Counted from the first letter of the stretch, positions 55,186 to 64,000 are shown. The stretch is DNA of 64,000 nucleotides from Hyphomicrobiales bacterium (GCA_900470285.1 UCAG01000002.1:62001-126000), one strand, 5' to 3'. The notes: generated by a model not told the origin, from the sequence alone. A program made the numbers and translations.

Positions 55186-56109
55186 TTGATGTCTCTGAAA
55201 TTCGATACACAATTTGATCCGGCCTATGGTGAAGCGGCACAGGTTGCACCGGATATTCTGCGCGTTACCGTGAATAATGCCAATGCATTTACCGGTTTTG
55301 GTACCAACAGCTATATTATCGGCAAAGACCAGCTCGGCATTATTGATCCGGGGCCTGAAGATGAAGCGCATCTCGAAACCTTGCTGCGCATCATTGCGGA
55401 CAGACCGGTCAGTCATATTTTTGTCAGCCACACCCATCGTGATCATTCACCACTTAGCTCAAGGCTGAAGCGCGAGACAGGCGCGACCATTGTTGCGCAA
55501 GGTCCGCATCAGTCTGCCCGCCCGTTGTTTGACGGCGAGAGCAATGCACTGGATGCCAGTGTGGACATAGATTTTGCACCGGATATTTGCGCGGGTGATG
55601 GTGAGATTTTTAGCAATCAGGATTGGGCATTGGAGGTCATCCACACTCCGGGACATATGGCCAATCACGCCTGTTTCGCGCTGAATGATCGCGGTATTCT
55701 ATTCTCCGCCGATCATGTGATGGCATGGGCAACCACCATTGTCGCGCCGCCGGACGGCTCGATGCGTGCCTATATGCAATCGCTGGAAAAACTGCTCAAA
55801 CGCAAAGACACACTCTATCTACCGGGGCATGGCGCACCGATTGCCAAACCGCACCGTTTTTTGCGCGGGCTAAAAACACATCGTAAGATGCGTGAACGGG
55901 CAGTGCTCGAGCGGATAATGCAGGGCGATGAAACCATCGCTCAGATGGTTGCCGCGATCTATCGTGACACCGATCCGCGCCTGTTTGGCGCTGCGGGACT
56001 CTCGGTCTTTGCCCATCTGGAAGATCTGGTATCTCGCGGGCTGGTTGTTACAGATGGCGACCCAATGCCGGATAGTCTCTACCGGCCGGCTCACAGCATA
56101 ATTCCTTAA
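55186..56109 (+). CDS. metallo-beta-lactamase-fold hydrolase (LACTB2-like)
   Basis: 307 residues, no signal peptide. A complete HxHxDH motif appears as SHTHRDHSPL, followed by HTPGHMANHACF, FSADHVMAW and LPGHGAPIA, so both zinc sites are intact. A C-terminal winged-helix part (AGLSVFAHLEDLVSRGLV) fits the LACTB2/RNase-like branch found in many alphaproteobacteria. Substrate unknown. It is divergent from puuE and may share its operator region. Confidence 0.9.
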   Translation: MMSLKFDTQFDPAYGEAAQVAPDILRVTVNNANAFTGFGTNSYIIGKDQLGIIDPGPEDEAHLETLLRIIADRPVSHIFVSHTHRDHSPLSSRLKRETGATIVAQGPHQSARPLFDGESNALDASVDIDFAPDICAGDGEIFSNQDWALEVIHTPGHMANHACFALNDRGILFSADHVMAWATTIVAPPDGSMRAYMQSLEKLLKRKDTLYLPGHGAPIAKPHRFLRGLKTHRKMRERAVLERIMQGDETIAQMVAAIYRDTDPRLFGAAGLSVFAHLEDLVSRGLVVTDGDPMPDSLYRPAHSIIP

Positions 56110-56153
56110 ACCTGGATCAGTTTAAGGTAAAATTATGCTGTAAATATAAAGTG

Positions 56154-56196
56154 TTAGAGCGGTTTTTGTGCACCAAAAGGGAGCACGGCGCTCTAA
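56154..56196. repeat. palindromic intergenic repeat, copy A
   Basis: Outer arms TTAGAGCG and CGCTCTAA, 27 nt apart, with an inner GTGC...GCAC pair and a following TCTTTATT. It shares architecture with copies near 57.1 and 61.8 kb and lies between the convergent MBL and DUF1499 genes, where it may also terminate transcription. Confidence 0.75.
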
Positions 56197-56199
56197 TCT

Positions 56200-57078
56200 T
56201 TATTCTTCCGGTGCATCCGGCACGGCATTGCGCATTTCCAGATCAAGTGCATTAAAAAATGTATCAATCAATCCGGCATTGAACCCCATATCATAGCGCC
56301 CGTAACGCGAGACAGAACGCATATCAACTGTGGTTTGTTCGGCTTCGTCCCTGAGCCGCACCACCACATCGCTGTGCAAACCCAGAATGAAGGTTTTGGC
56401 AGTTGCCTCGACACTCACATCCATGTCCTCACCGGCAATACCGGACGTGCGCCCTACAGCAAATCCCTGCTCCTTCAACACTTTAAGCACAGCTTTTAAG
56501 ACGTGATCCTGCGCACTGTCATATTGCCTGCCACTCACTTCCGGATAGGCAGAAATTTGCTGCAACATATCCGGCACAGCATCGGTACTCAGACTATTTT
56601 GCACAGTCAGATCACCCAGCCCCAGTTTTTGAAGCAGCTGCACGCGAAAATCCGGCTTATAATCCTGTAGTAAATCCTGCTCATTACTCATAACAGTATT
56701 GAATTGCACAGAGTTTTCGAGATCGGTGGAAACATCATGAATACGCGGTGTGCCGCTGATCTGCCCCAGCACAAGTGCAGGCGGGGTCAACGTGACCAGC
56801 GCGATAAAACAGGCACGCATGGCCCGCCGCCCTCCGGCATCGCCGCTGCGCCATAAATTATAAAAAGATTTAGCTGAAAGCAGCAAAGCCACCAGAGCAA
56901 AAAATACCGCAAGTGTCACAATAAACACCAGATCCGGCTGCTGTATCAAACCGAAACGATGTGCTGTAACCGCAGCGATGAGCAACCCCAGGCCGGCTAA
57001 AGCGCAAGCCGGTGCATATTTCGCCGACCGCGAGGAACGACGTCTCACTTTGCGCCGGATGTAATAATTTTCAAGCAT
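56200..57078 (-). CDS. DUF1499 membrane protein
   Basis: About 292 residues: basic N-terminus, three membrane helices (about 25-115), then the DUF1499 domain with PRIHDVSTDLENSVQF and the conserved TVDMRSVSRYGRYDMGFNA. The soluble part is probably periplasmic. Family function unknown. The ATG at 57078 is preferred; an in-frame GTG lies four codons upstream and neither has a strong ribosome-binding site. Confidence 0.85.
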   Translation of the reverse strand: MLENYYIRRKVRRRSSRSAKYAPACALAGLGLLIAAVTAHRFGLIQQPDLVFIVTLAVFFALVALLLSAKSFYNLWRSGDAGGRRAMRACFIALVTLTPPALVLGQISGTPRIHDVSTDLENSVQFNTVMSNEQDLLQDYKPDFRVQLLQKLGLGDLTVQNSLSTDAVPDMLQQISAYPEVSGRQYDSAQDHVLKAVLKVLKEQGFAVGRTSGIAGEDMDVSVEATAKTFILGLHSDVVVRLRDEAEQTTVDMRSVSRYGRYDMGFNAGLIDTFFNALDLEMRNAVPDAPEE

Positions 57079-57439
57079 CACTTGCCGCACTGCCGGTTAT
57101 AGAGCGGTTCCGTTAAACACGGAATCGTAAAACCGCTCTGTCTCTTTGTTTTACGCATCGAGGCGGGTAAAGAAATCAGTCCCGCGAAGGCGCTTTGCAC
57201 AATATTCAGGGTCTGCCGAGCATAAACAATACGCGATCCGCATCACCGCCTGCAAGAACTGTTCATTTCATCAGGTAGCAAAAGAGGTAAAGATCTGTGA
57301 TTAACGATAGATAAAAGAGAAATATTTTTATTTATCATGATATTATAACAAATCACTAAAATGAGATTGCATCAAATCCACAAACTGCCACAATCAGTTT
57401 GCGGATAAGAAGAATTATACAGCCGGAGACGCTCCCCCA
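57079..57439. other. intergenic region between DUF1499 and a small unknown gene
   Basis: Holds repeat copy B (57101-57150) and the likely promoter region of the gene at 57440. No other gene or RNA is apparent. Confidence 0.5.
57101..57150. repeat. palindromic intergenic repeat, copy B
   Basis: Arms AGAGCGGTT and AACCGCTCT (57101-57139) followed by TCTCTTTGTTTTACGCAT, which parallels the flank of copy C (ATTCTTTATTTGGTCGCAT). A diverged member of the same family. Confidence 0.7.
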
Positions 57440-57820
57440 ATGAGGCAAACGCCCTCCTCCACCGACGAAAACCTGATAGCCGCGTCTGAGGAGAACGCGT
57501 CTTTAGAAGCAGTTGAAGTTGAATTTGCCCTCGGCGCTCAGGATGTTCTGACCGATGGCTTTGACCTGTCGCTGGCCAAAGCCGCTGAAATTGTCGGCGG
57601 TGAAGTCCTGTTTAATATGCCTGCGCTGGACACTACCAATGCGCAACGTATCGGTGCCATTCTTGTGCCGTCCGCCATGCAGGATCAGGTTGTTTTCGTT
57701 ACTTTATTGAATGACGGGATTACTCTTTCCCACGCTCCGCTCTCGGGTAATAATGTTCTGTTTGAAAGCCTCGGCCGCAATTATGCTGCCGTTATGGGCA
57801 AGCTAAAGAACGATTTCTGA
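57440..57820 (+). CDS. small acidic protein of unknown function
   Basis: 126 residues, no signal peptide or membrane segment, acidic at the N-terminus (many Glu and Asp in the first 40). The rest looks like a folded alpha/beta domain (VGGEVLFNMPALDTTNAQRI, LVPSAMQDQVVFVTLLND, split here). A GGAG lies 12 nt before the ATG, a long spacing. I do not recognise the family. It is convergent with the polysaccharide deacetylase gene. Confidence 0.65.
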   Translation: MRQTPSSTDENLIAASEENASLEAVEVEFALGAQDVLTDGFDLSLAKAAEIVGGEVLFNMPALDTTNAQRIGAILVPSAMQDQVVFVTLLNDGITLSHAPLSGNNVLFESLGRNYAAVMGKLKNDF

Positions 57821-57842
57821 AATCATTCAAACACTTGTTATG

Positions 57843-58721
57843 TCATTGCGCAGAAACCGGAGCAGGCTCTGCCGATGCAGGTTTTGTCTTTATTTTAGAA
57901 TGGGTTTTATTATCTTTCTGCGAAACAGATTCATTGGGTGGCGCAGTTTCACTCACCACATTCGGTGCCGCGTGCGCGGTCATATCCTGCAGCAGCCTGA
58001 ACTGCACGCCTTTCTTCTTCAGCGTCAGAATACCTTCTGCCACACCGGCACCGGAGACACGTTTCGGCTGATTGATATGCGAAATAATCACATCACCGTC
58101 TTTGGCATAGGATATACGTTTGGCAACCGTTGCCGCAGGCAGGGATGCGCCGCGATCACCATTAAGCGAATAACCGGCAACCTTATAGCCCATGCCCTCA
58201 ATCTGGCGCACTGCATCAGTGGAGTAACGGGCTGTCGCGTCACGATACCATTGCGGCTGTTTGCCAAAGATTGCAGTGATCTTGTCCGCACCGCCTTTGA
58301 CCTCTGCTTCGATTGCAGCAGGTGTACCTGCTGTCGGAATACCATACATGGTTTTCAGCACGGTAATTGCAGGTACATGCTCCGCCCCGTGATTTTCAAT
58401 CGCGAATAAATCCGGATGCGCTTTAAGCACTTCAATTGCCGCCTGATTGCGGCGCAGCCAGCGCGCAGTCACAAACAAGGTCGCCGGAATTTTCTCCCTC
58501 ACCAGAACATCAAGAATACGATGGTCGACATCGCCCGAACAGGCATCCAGTGTCAGTGCCACCTGTATCGGATTTGATTTTCCTGCAAGATTAAGCTGCG
58601 GCTCAATAATCAGATGGCGCTGCGAAATTTTAGACGAGAGTAAGGCTTCATCCGCTGCAAACGCAGCAGTTGTACCAATGCTCAGGCTTAAGCCCAATAC
58701 TAAGGATTTAATGACAGACAT
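57843..58721 (-). CDS. exported polysaccharide deacetylase-family protein (NodB fold)
   Basis: About 292 residues with a signal peptide (1-23, cleavage after AFA), a NodB domain (about 50-250) and a Lys/Pro-rich tail. The first metal motif reads LTLDACSGDVD, with Ala where most members have the second Asp; the HxxxH motif is ENHGAEHV. This TLDAC variant occurs in a recognised sub-branch, so activity on another substrate is possible. ATG 58721 fits the signal peptide. Confidence 0.85.
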   Translation of the reverse strand: MSVIKSLVLGLSLSIGTTAAFAADEALLSSKISQRHLIIEPQLNLAGKSNPIQVALTLDACSGDVDHRILDVLVREKIPATLFVTARWLRRNQAAIEVLKAHPDLFAIENHGAEHVPAITVLKTMYGIPTAGTPAAIEAEVKGGADKITAIFGKQPQWYRDATARYSTDAVRQIEGMGYKVAGYSLNGDRGASLPAATVAKRISYAKDGDVIISHINQPKRVSGAGVAEGILTLKKKGVQFRLLQDMTAHAAPNVVSETAPPNESVSQKDNKTHSKIKTKPASAEPAPVSAQ

Positions 58722-58771
58722 CTCGCACGGCTCGTGATTCAGTGATGAACTTATAGCACCATAAACTACAA

Positions 58772-58798
58772 ATGCGCCGGATGAAGCATCCGGCGCAT
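58772..58798 (-). terminator. ppdK terminator
   Basis: Perfect 12-bp stem ATGCGCCGGATG and complement with an AAG loop, 20 nt after the ppdK stop, followed on the minus strand by TTTGTAGTTTAT. Confidence 0.88.
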
Positions 58799-58818
58799 CA
58801 TTCTGATTATTTACAAAA

Positions 58819-61485
58819 TTACTTCGCTGCCGCAATGGCGGCCTGCGCCGCAGCCAGTCGTGCAATCGGCACGCGGAACGGAGAGCAGGACACATAATCC
58901 AGACCGGTCTTTTCATAGAAGCCAATCGACGCCGGATCGCCACCATGTTCACCGCAAACGCCGAGCTTTATATTCGCCCGCTGTTTGCGACCACGCTCAG
59001 CGGCCAGTTGCACCAGTTCGCCGACCCCGTCGAAATCCACCGTTACAAACGGATCTTGCTCGATAATGCCAAGCGCCTGATATTGGGTCAGGAAGGATGA
59101 AGCATCATCACGCGATACACCAAAAGTGGTCTGTGTCAGGTCATTGGTGCCGAAGGAGAAGAACTCAGCCGTCTCGGCCAGTTCCCCAGCCCGTAAGGCT
59201 GCACGCGGCAGTTCGATCATGGTACCAACCATATAATCAACCTGCACGCCGCTCTCGGCAATGATCTGTGCGGCCACTTTATCAATCCGCGCTTTCACAA
59301 AATCCAGCTCGGCTTTGATACCGACCAGCGGCACCATAATTTCCGGAATAACCGCTTCACCGGTCTCTTTGGCAGCGGCAATCGCCGCTTCAATAATCGC
59401 ACGGGTCTGCATTTCAGCAATTTCCGGATAGGAAATAGCCAGTCGGCAACCGCGATGTCCAAGCATCGGGTTAAACTCATGCAGGCTTTCCGCACGCTCG
59501 GTCAGTTTGTCGACATCAACGCCCATGACATTGGCGACTTCGGCGATTTCTTCCGCAGTTTTTGGCAGGAATTCATGCAATGGCGGATCGAGCAGACGGA
59601 TGGTGACCGGCAGCCCCTGCATGATTTCAAACAGCTCGGTGAAATCATCACGCTGCATCGGCAGGAGTTTATCCAGCGCAACACGGCGGCCTTTTTCATC
59701 CGACGCCAAAATCATCTCACGCATAGCGAGAATACGCGGCCCTTCGAAGAACATATGCTCGGTACGGCACAAGCCAATCCCTTCCGCACCGAAGGATCGC
59801 GCTGCACGGGCATCCGCCGGTGTTTCCGCATTGGTGCGTACTTTCATGCGGCGCGCTTCATCTGCCCAAACCATCAGCTTGCCAAAGTCACCGGAGAGCT
59901 CCGGCTGCTGCATTGCCACAGTACCTTTCAGCACCTGCCCGCTGCCGCCGTCAATGGTGATGATATCGCCTTTTTTGAACGTACCGCCTGCGGTCAGCAT
60001 CGTACCATTGCGATAGTCAATACGCAGTGTACCGGCGCCGGAAACACAAGGCTTGCCCATACCACGCGCAACCACGGCCGCATGGCTGGTCATGCCACCG
60101 CGCGATGTCAGAATACCTTCCGCCGCATGCATACCGTGAATATCTTCAGGGCTGGTTTCAATGCGCACCAGAATGGCTTTGCGACCTTCCGCTTTCAGCT
60201 GTTCCGCATCTTCCGAAGAGAACACGATCTCACCGGTTGCCGCCCCAGGAGAGGCTGGCAGGCCGATACCGATGACATGGCGTTCGGCTCTCGGGTCAAT
60301 GGTCGGATGCAGCAGCTGATCCAGCGATGCCGGATCAATACGGTTGACGGCTTCTTCTTTGCCGATCAGCCCTTCCCCGACCATTTCCACGGCCATTTTC
60401 AGCGCGGCTTTGGCTGTACGCTTGCCCGAACGGGTTTGCAGCATCCAGAGTTTGCCACGCTCAATGGTGAATTCCAGATCCTGCATATCGCGGTAATGCT
60501 GCTCCAGACGATCAGCGATTTTAAGAAATTCAGCAAAAGCATCCGGCATGAGTTTCTCAAGCGACGGACGCTCGGAACCGGCCTCAATTCGGGCTTCTTC
60601 GGTGATATTCTGCGGGGTGCGGATACCGGCCACCACATCTTCACCCTGCGCATTAACGAGGAATTCGCCATAGAGCTTGCGCTCACCGGTGGAAGGGTTA
60701 CGGGTAAAGGCCACGCCGGTTGCCGATGTATCCCCCATATTGCCGAAGACCATGGCCTGCACATTAACGGCAGTGCCCCAGTTTTCCGGAATATTGTGCA
60801 GGCGGCGATAGGTGATCGCGCGGGCATTCATCCATGAGGAGAACACGGCGGAGATCGCACCCCAAAGCTGCGCTTCCGGATCCTGCGGAAACGGCTCACC
60901 CAGCTCTTCCTCAACCTTGGCCTTGTACTGGTCGATCACCCCACGCCAGTCATCTGCAGTCAGATCGGTATCGACATCCAGATCGAGACTGGCTTTGGCA
61001 TCATCGAGAATTTCTTCAAAGAAGGAATGGTCAACGCCCAGCACCACATCCGAATACATCTGGATGAAGCGACGATAGCTGTCATAGGCAAAGCGCTCAT
61101 CATTGGCCTCGGCTGCGATTGCAGCAACCGTATCATCATTGAGGCCGAGATTAAGCACCGTATCCATCATACCCGGCATGGATGCACGGGAACCGGAGCG
61201 AACTGAAACCAGAAGCGGACGGGTTGCATCTCCCAGACGGCGACCAGTCAGCGCAGTGATATGTTCCAGCGCAGCTTTGACCTGATCTTTCAGGATTTCA
61301 GGATAAGTCCGGTCATGGTCGTAATAATAGGTGCAGACATCGGTGGTAATGGTAAAGCCCGGAGGCACCGGCAGTCCGAGACTGCTCATTTCAGCAAGGT
61401 TCGCACCTTTACCGCCCAGAAGATTACGATCACTTGCAGCGCCATCAGCTTTGCCGTCACCGAAGTGATATACCCACTTAACCAT
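58819..61485 (-). CDS. ppdK: pyruvate, phosphate dikinase
   Basis: Interconverts pyruvate + ATP + Pi and PEP + AMP + PPi in the cytosol. 888 residues, full length. Three domains: ATP-grasp (GGKGANLAEM...), phosphohistidine (RGGMTSHAAVVARG, catalytic His468) and the C-terminal TIM barrel (LCRTEHMFF; FGTNDLTQTTFG; VCGEHGGDP with the active Cys). It is located close to smc, as is common in Rhizobiales. Monocistronic. Confidence 0.97.
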   Translation of the reverse strand: MVKWVYHFGDGKADGAASDRNLLGGKGANLAEMSSLGLPVPPGFTITTDVCTYYYDHDRTYPEILKDQVKAALEHITALTGRRLGDATRPLLVSVRSGSRASMPGMMDTVLNLGLNDDTVAAIAAEANDERFAYDSYRRFIQMYSDVVLGVDHSFFEEILDDAKASLDLDVDTDLTADDWRGVIDQYKAKVEEELGEPFPQDPEAQLWGAISAVFSSWMNARAITYRRLHNIPENWGTAVNVQAMVFGNMGDTSATGVAFTRNPSTGERKLYGEFLVNAQGEDVVAGIRTPQNITEEARIEAGSERPSLEKLMPDAFAEFLKIADRLEQHYRDMQDLEFTIERGKLWMLQTRSGKRTAKAALKMAVEMVGEGLIGKEEAVNRIDPASLDQLLHPTIDPRAERHVIGIGLPASPGAATGEIVFSSEDAEQLKAEGRKAILVRIETSPEDIHGMHAAEGILTSRGGMTSHAAVVARGMGKPCVSGAGTLRIDYRNGTMLTAGGTFKKGDIITIDGGSGQVLKGTVAMQQPELSGDFGKLMVWADEARRMKVRTNAETPADARAARSFGAEGIGLCRTEHMFFEGPRILAMREMILASDEKGRRVALDKLLPMQRDDFTELFEIMQGLPVTIRLLDPPLHEFLPKTAEEIAEVANVMGVDVDKLTERAESLHEFNPMLGHRGCRLAISYPEIAEMQTRAIIEAAIAAAKETGEAVIPEIMVPLVGIKAELDFVKARIDKVAAQIIAESGVQVDYMVGTMIELPRAALRAGELAETAEFFSFGTNDLTQTTFGVSRDDASSFLTQYQALGIIEQDPFVTVDFDGVGELVQLAAERGRKQRANIKLGVCGEHGGDPASIGFYEKTGLDYVSCSPFRVPIARLAAAQAAIAAAK

Positions 61486-61938
61486 TCCCGTCCTCCTGTT
61501 ATGTCCGGCTCAGGCTGAATGTAAGTCATGATAACCGATACCGGATACACGCATTCTGCTTAAGCGATAGCACCGCTGCGGGCTACTGAAAAATACAGAA
61601 AAACGGTAACAAAGCGCAACGCAATGCTTGTATATTTGTTTAAATCGATTTTGCGGAATTCGTTTCCGGTTTATTGTCTGAACAGATGAATAATTTACGG
61701 CGGCACAGAAAGCGATTTCATCTGCATTTCCGCAACTTAACGGAATCAGCTGAGAGTTTGATTCCGGCACATGAAAACGATACGGAATCTGCTATCAAGA
61801 AGTGCTAGAGCGGTTTACGTCCAGATTGGATCATAGCGCTCGCTCTAGATTCTTTATTTGGTCGCATTATCACGGGCGTCAAGTTGATCCAACTTGACTG
61901 TGAAATGCTCTAGTCTCAACCTTATTTCGGGGATCATC
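61486..61938. other. intergenic region between ppdK and the VOC gene
   Basis: Contains the ppdK promoter region and, at 61805-61913, the longest copy of the palindromic repeat. No gene is credible. Confidence 0.55.
61805..61913. repeat. palindromic intergenic repeat, copy C (composite)
   Basis: Arms CTAGAGCG and CGCTCTAG (61805-61848), then ATTCTTTATTTGGTCGCAT, then a second hairpin GTCAAGTTG and CAACTTGAC (61878-61898), ending TGCTCTAG. It resembles the composite palindromic elements dispersed in Brucella/Ochrobactrum intergenic DNA. The VOC gene starts 26 bp further. Confidence 0.8.
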
Positions 61939-62286
61939 ATGCGTAAAACCGGAAAACTCGACTATATAGAAATGCCTGCAGGCCAGAGCGGTCTGAAGGA
62001 CGTCAAAGCCTTTTACGCTGATGCCTTCGGCTGGAGCTTCACCGATTACGGCCCCGATTATGCCGCCCACTCCGAAGGATTGGACGGTGGTTTTTATCAG
62101 GGCGATGAGGCGAAAAATGCCAAACCACTGCCGGTGCTCTATTCTGAGGATCTGGAACAGACACTGATTGTTGTTGAAAAAGCAGGCGGCAAAATTGTCA
62201 AACCTATATTCAGTTTTCCCGGTGGCCGCCGGTTCCACTTCACTGATCCGTCCGGTAATGAACTGGCCGTGTGGAGCGAGAATTAA
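61939..62286 (+). CDS. VOC (glyoxalase/bleomycin-resistance fold) family protein
   Basis: 115 residues, a full single vicinal-oxygen-chelate domain: KLDYIEMPAGQSGLKDVKAFYADAFGWSF (split in practice), GGFYQGD and a terminal FHFTDPSGNELAVW with the metal-ligand Glu. GGGGA precedes ATG 61939. Substrate unknown. Confidence 0.88.
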   Translation: MRKTGKLDYIEMPAGQSGLKDVKAFYADAFGWSFTDYGPDYAAHSEGLDGGFYQGDEAKNAKPLPVLYSEDLEQTLIVVEKAGGKIVKPIFSFPGGRRFHFTDPSGNELAVWSEN

Positions 62287-62344
62287 GCCTTATCAGATAC
62301 CGTATTAATAACAGGCATGGCACCAGAAATGATGCCATGCTCGT

Positions 62345-63238
62345 TTAGTGAATATCTTCCTCACGGGCGCAGTTTTCCGCTTCCATCTGCAAAGTCGTAT
62401 GATGGAGATCATATTGCTCCTGCAACACCTGCTCAACTGCACGGCGCACCGTTTCACCATTCGCCTCAGGTTGCAGCACAATATGTGCGGTCAGGGAATG
62501 CTGGCTTTTGGTCAGCGACCAGACGTGCAGATCATGCAGTTCCGCAACACCTGAAACGCCCAACACAGATTGTTCCAGCTTGCGCAAATCCAGCCCGACC
62601 GGCACGCCCTCCAGCAGAATATTGATACATTCCTTGAGCAGCACCCATGTGCGCGGAAACACCATGAAACCGATACCAACAGCAATAACCGAGTCCACCC
62701 ACTGCCAGCCCGTCAGATAGATAATCACCGCGCCGGCGATGACACCGACAGAGCCCAGCATATCCGCCCAAACCTCAAGATAAGCGCCTTTGACATTCAG
62801 GCTCTCATCCTTCTTGCCGCTGAGCAGCCGCATTGAAATGATGTTCACAATCAGTCCGAAAACCGCAACAACCATCATGCCGACAGACTGTACTTCTGCC
62901 GGTTCTGACAGTCGTATATAGGCCTCGTAAAGGATGTAAAATGCCACAAGCAGCAAGAGCACGGCATTGATTGCTGCCGCCAGAATTTCAAAACGGGAAT
63001 AGCCATAGGTACGGAAAATATCCGCCGCACGCCGTCCCAGATAAATCGCGATTAGCGCAAGTGCCAGAGCAAAAGTATCCGTCGCCATATGCATGGCATC
63101 AGACAGCAGTGCCAGACTTCCGGTAATATAACTGCCGATAATCTCGGCAATCATGAAACTACCGGTCAGGCCTAAAGCAAGCCAAAGCCTGGGAATAGGC
63201 GTTGCACTCACATCCGCATGATTATGATCACCGCTCAT
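62345..63238 (-). CDS. cation diffusion facilitator (CDF) metal exporter
   Basis: About 297 residues with six membrane helices and a C-terminal cytoplasmic domain. The HxxxD site in helix 2 is SDAMHMATDTF; helix 5 has the second pair (YLTGWQWVDSVIAVGIG). HNHAD at the N-terminus is a short His segment. The CzcD-like sequence suggests Zn(2+), Co(2+) or Cd(2+) export. ATG 63238; an ATG two codons earlier is possible. Confidence 0.92.
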   Translation of the reverse strand: MSGDHNHADVSATPIPRLWLALGLTGSFMIAEIIGSYITGSLALLSDAMHMATDTFALALALIAIYLGRRAADIFRTYGYSRFEILAAAINAVLLLLVAFYILYEAYIRLSEPAEVQSVGMMVVAVFGLIVNIISMRLLSGKKDESLNVKGAYLEVWADMLGSVGVIAGAVIIYLTGWQWVDSVIAVGIGFMVFPRTWVLLKECINILLEGVPVGLDLRKLEQSVLGVSGVAELHDLHVWSLTKSQHSLTAHIVLQPEANGETVRRAVEQVLQEQYDLHHTTLQMEAENCAREEDIH

Positions 63239-63400
63239 TGCCAACCCTTTGCTTCAAAGAAGCTTACACACCTCTAATATACAAGACTATTTCAACATTC
63301 AGATGGGGTGTCTACTGAATTCAGCAATTCAGGAGAAAAGTCGATAAGCTCAATTTAACAGCGGCAATGTTATAACAAACAAGTTGTTAGCAGCAGTTAT

Positions 63401-64000
63401 TTAAACGGCTTCGCGCATGGCAGCAGCGGTTTGCAGGTCAACAGAAACCAGCTGGCTCACGCCCTGTTCAGCCATGGTCACACCAAACAAACGATCCATG
63501 CGCGCCATGGTAATCGGATTATGAGTAATGATGACAAAACGCGTCTGTGTGGAAGCGGCCATTTCATCCATCAGATTGCAATAGCGTTCCACATTATGAT
63601 CATCAAGCGGCGCATCCACCTCATCCAGCACGCAAATTGGTGCCGGATTGGTGAGGAACACTGCAAAAATCAGCGCCATTGCTGTCAGCGCCTGCTCACC
63701 GCCGGAAAGCAATGTCATGGTCTGCGGTTTCTTCCCCGGAGGGCGTGCCAGAATTTCCAGCCCCGCATCAAGCGGGTCCTCCGATTCAATCAACTGCAGC
63801 TCCGCAGTACCGCCACCGAAAAGATGCGTAAACAGACGCTGGAACTGCTCATTGACCACATCAAACGCAGCCAGAAGGCGCTCACGCCCTTCTTTATTCA
63901 GGCTCTGAATGGCCTGACGCAGTTTTTTGATCGCCTCGATAACGTCTTCGCGTTCATTGATGATCGCATCCTGCCGTTCGGACAATTCCCGTTGTTCTTC
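63401..64000 (-). CDS. smc: chromosome segregation ATPase SMC, C-terminal part (cut by window edge)
   Basis: The frame runs through the right edge of the window (at least 195 residues shown of about 1150). Visible are the end of the C-terminal coiled coil ([20 protein letters not shown]) and the head: signature [17 protein letters not shown], Walker [15 protein letters not shown] and the switch [11 protein letters not shown] compacts and segregates chromosomes. Rhizobiales often keep smc near ppdK, as here. Confidence 0.95.
   Translation of the reverse strand, partial: EEQRELSERQDAIINEREDVIEAIKKLRQAIQSLNKEGRERLLAAFDVVNEQFQRLFTHLFGGGTAELQLIESEDPLDAGLEILARPPGKKPQTMTLLSGGEQALTAMALIFAVFLTNPAPICVLDEVDAPLDDHNVERYCNLMDEMAASTQTRFVIITHNPITMARMDRLFGVTMAEQGVSQLVSVDLQTAAAMREAV

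Noticed and set aside
59455-60837. 460-codon open frame opposite ppdK
   Set aside because: Shadow of ppdK; rich in Arg, His and Gln as expected of an antisense frame, with no motif.

Overview
The window looks like a chromosomal segment of an alphaproteobacterium of the order Rhizobiales, most likely family Brucellaceae. Base composition by eye is near 50% G+C, which fits a Pseudochrobactrum-like genome better than the more GC-rich Brucella/Ochrobactrum core; this placement is inference. Supporting signs are homologues of Brucella O-antigen genes wbkF and wbkD, DUF2865 and DUF2793 proteins, a ppdK-smc neighbourhood, Rhizobiales-type bet genes, and a dispersed palindromic intergenic repeat built on GAGCG...CGCTC. 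The sequence is gene-dense and almost entirely housekeeping or metabolic. I see no insertion sequence, integrase, CRISPR array or rRNA. There is one tRNA (Gln).

Layout. 0.3-9.7 kb: stress and envelope genes (msrB, oligopeptidase B, a secreted metallo-beta-lactamase-fold protein with a non-canonical metal site, an acetamidase/formamidase, two periplasmic cytochromes c, Fe-type superoxide dismutase, an L,D-transpeptidase). 9.7-18.6 kb: a YheO-type regulator with an aminotransferase and a methyltransferase, a HerA-like ATPase, a DUF2267-type protein, a CynX-type MFS exporter, CorA, a Gre factor and an AnsA-type asparaginase. 18.7-22.6 kb: the choline-to-glycine-betaine operon betI-betA-betB with a clear BetI-like operator. 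22.6-28.8 kb: a Cu(+) P-type ATPase behind a MerR-type promoter with a 19-bp spacer, an FGGY kinase, an isolated short rpoN and a YcaC-type hydrolase. 28.9-34.4 kb: a ugpBAEC glycerol-3-phosphate importer with an endonuclease/exonuclease/phosphatase-fold hydrolase as fifth gene, preceded by a Pho-box-like array. 34.5-35.4 kb: two unrecognised AT-rich membrane proteins. 35.6-40.9 kb: an aminotransferase and an ABC importer of the 2-aminoethylphosphonate type. 41.4-48.6 kb: a DUF2865 protein, a diguanylate cyclase, tRNA-Gln, wbkF/wbkD homologues and an orphan DUF2793 protein. 48.6-55.0 kb: purine catabolism (puuE, allA, xdhA, xdhB, uraD, uraH). 55.2-64 kb: an MBL hydrolase, a DUF1499 protein, a polysaccharide deacetylase, ppdK, a VOC protein, a CDF metal exporter and the C-terminal end of smc, cut by the window edge.

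How the genes work together. Several blocks supply nitrogen, phosphorus and osmoprotection from small organic molecules: purines to glyoxylate and urea (urate oxidase and allantoicase must lie elsewhere), glycerol-3-phosphate and possibly its diesters, phosphonate, asparagine, amides, and choline to betaine. Others handle redox and metal stress (msrB, sodB, copper ATPase, CDF exporter, cytochromes c). Most convergent gene pairs share strong bidirectional terminators.

I found no obviously new multi-gene defence or biosynthetic system. The best leads are the EEP hydrolase inside the ugp operon with its Pho-box array, the rpoN gene away from its usual neighbours, the copA leader hairpin over the transcription start and ribosome-binding site, the shared GCATGACA/TTCATGC motifs upstream of the aminotransferase and the phosphonate importer, the non-canonical MBL protein, and the orphan membrane pair.
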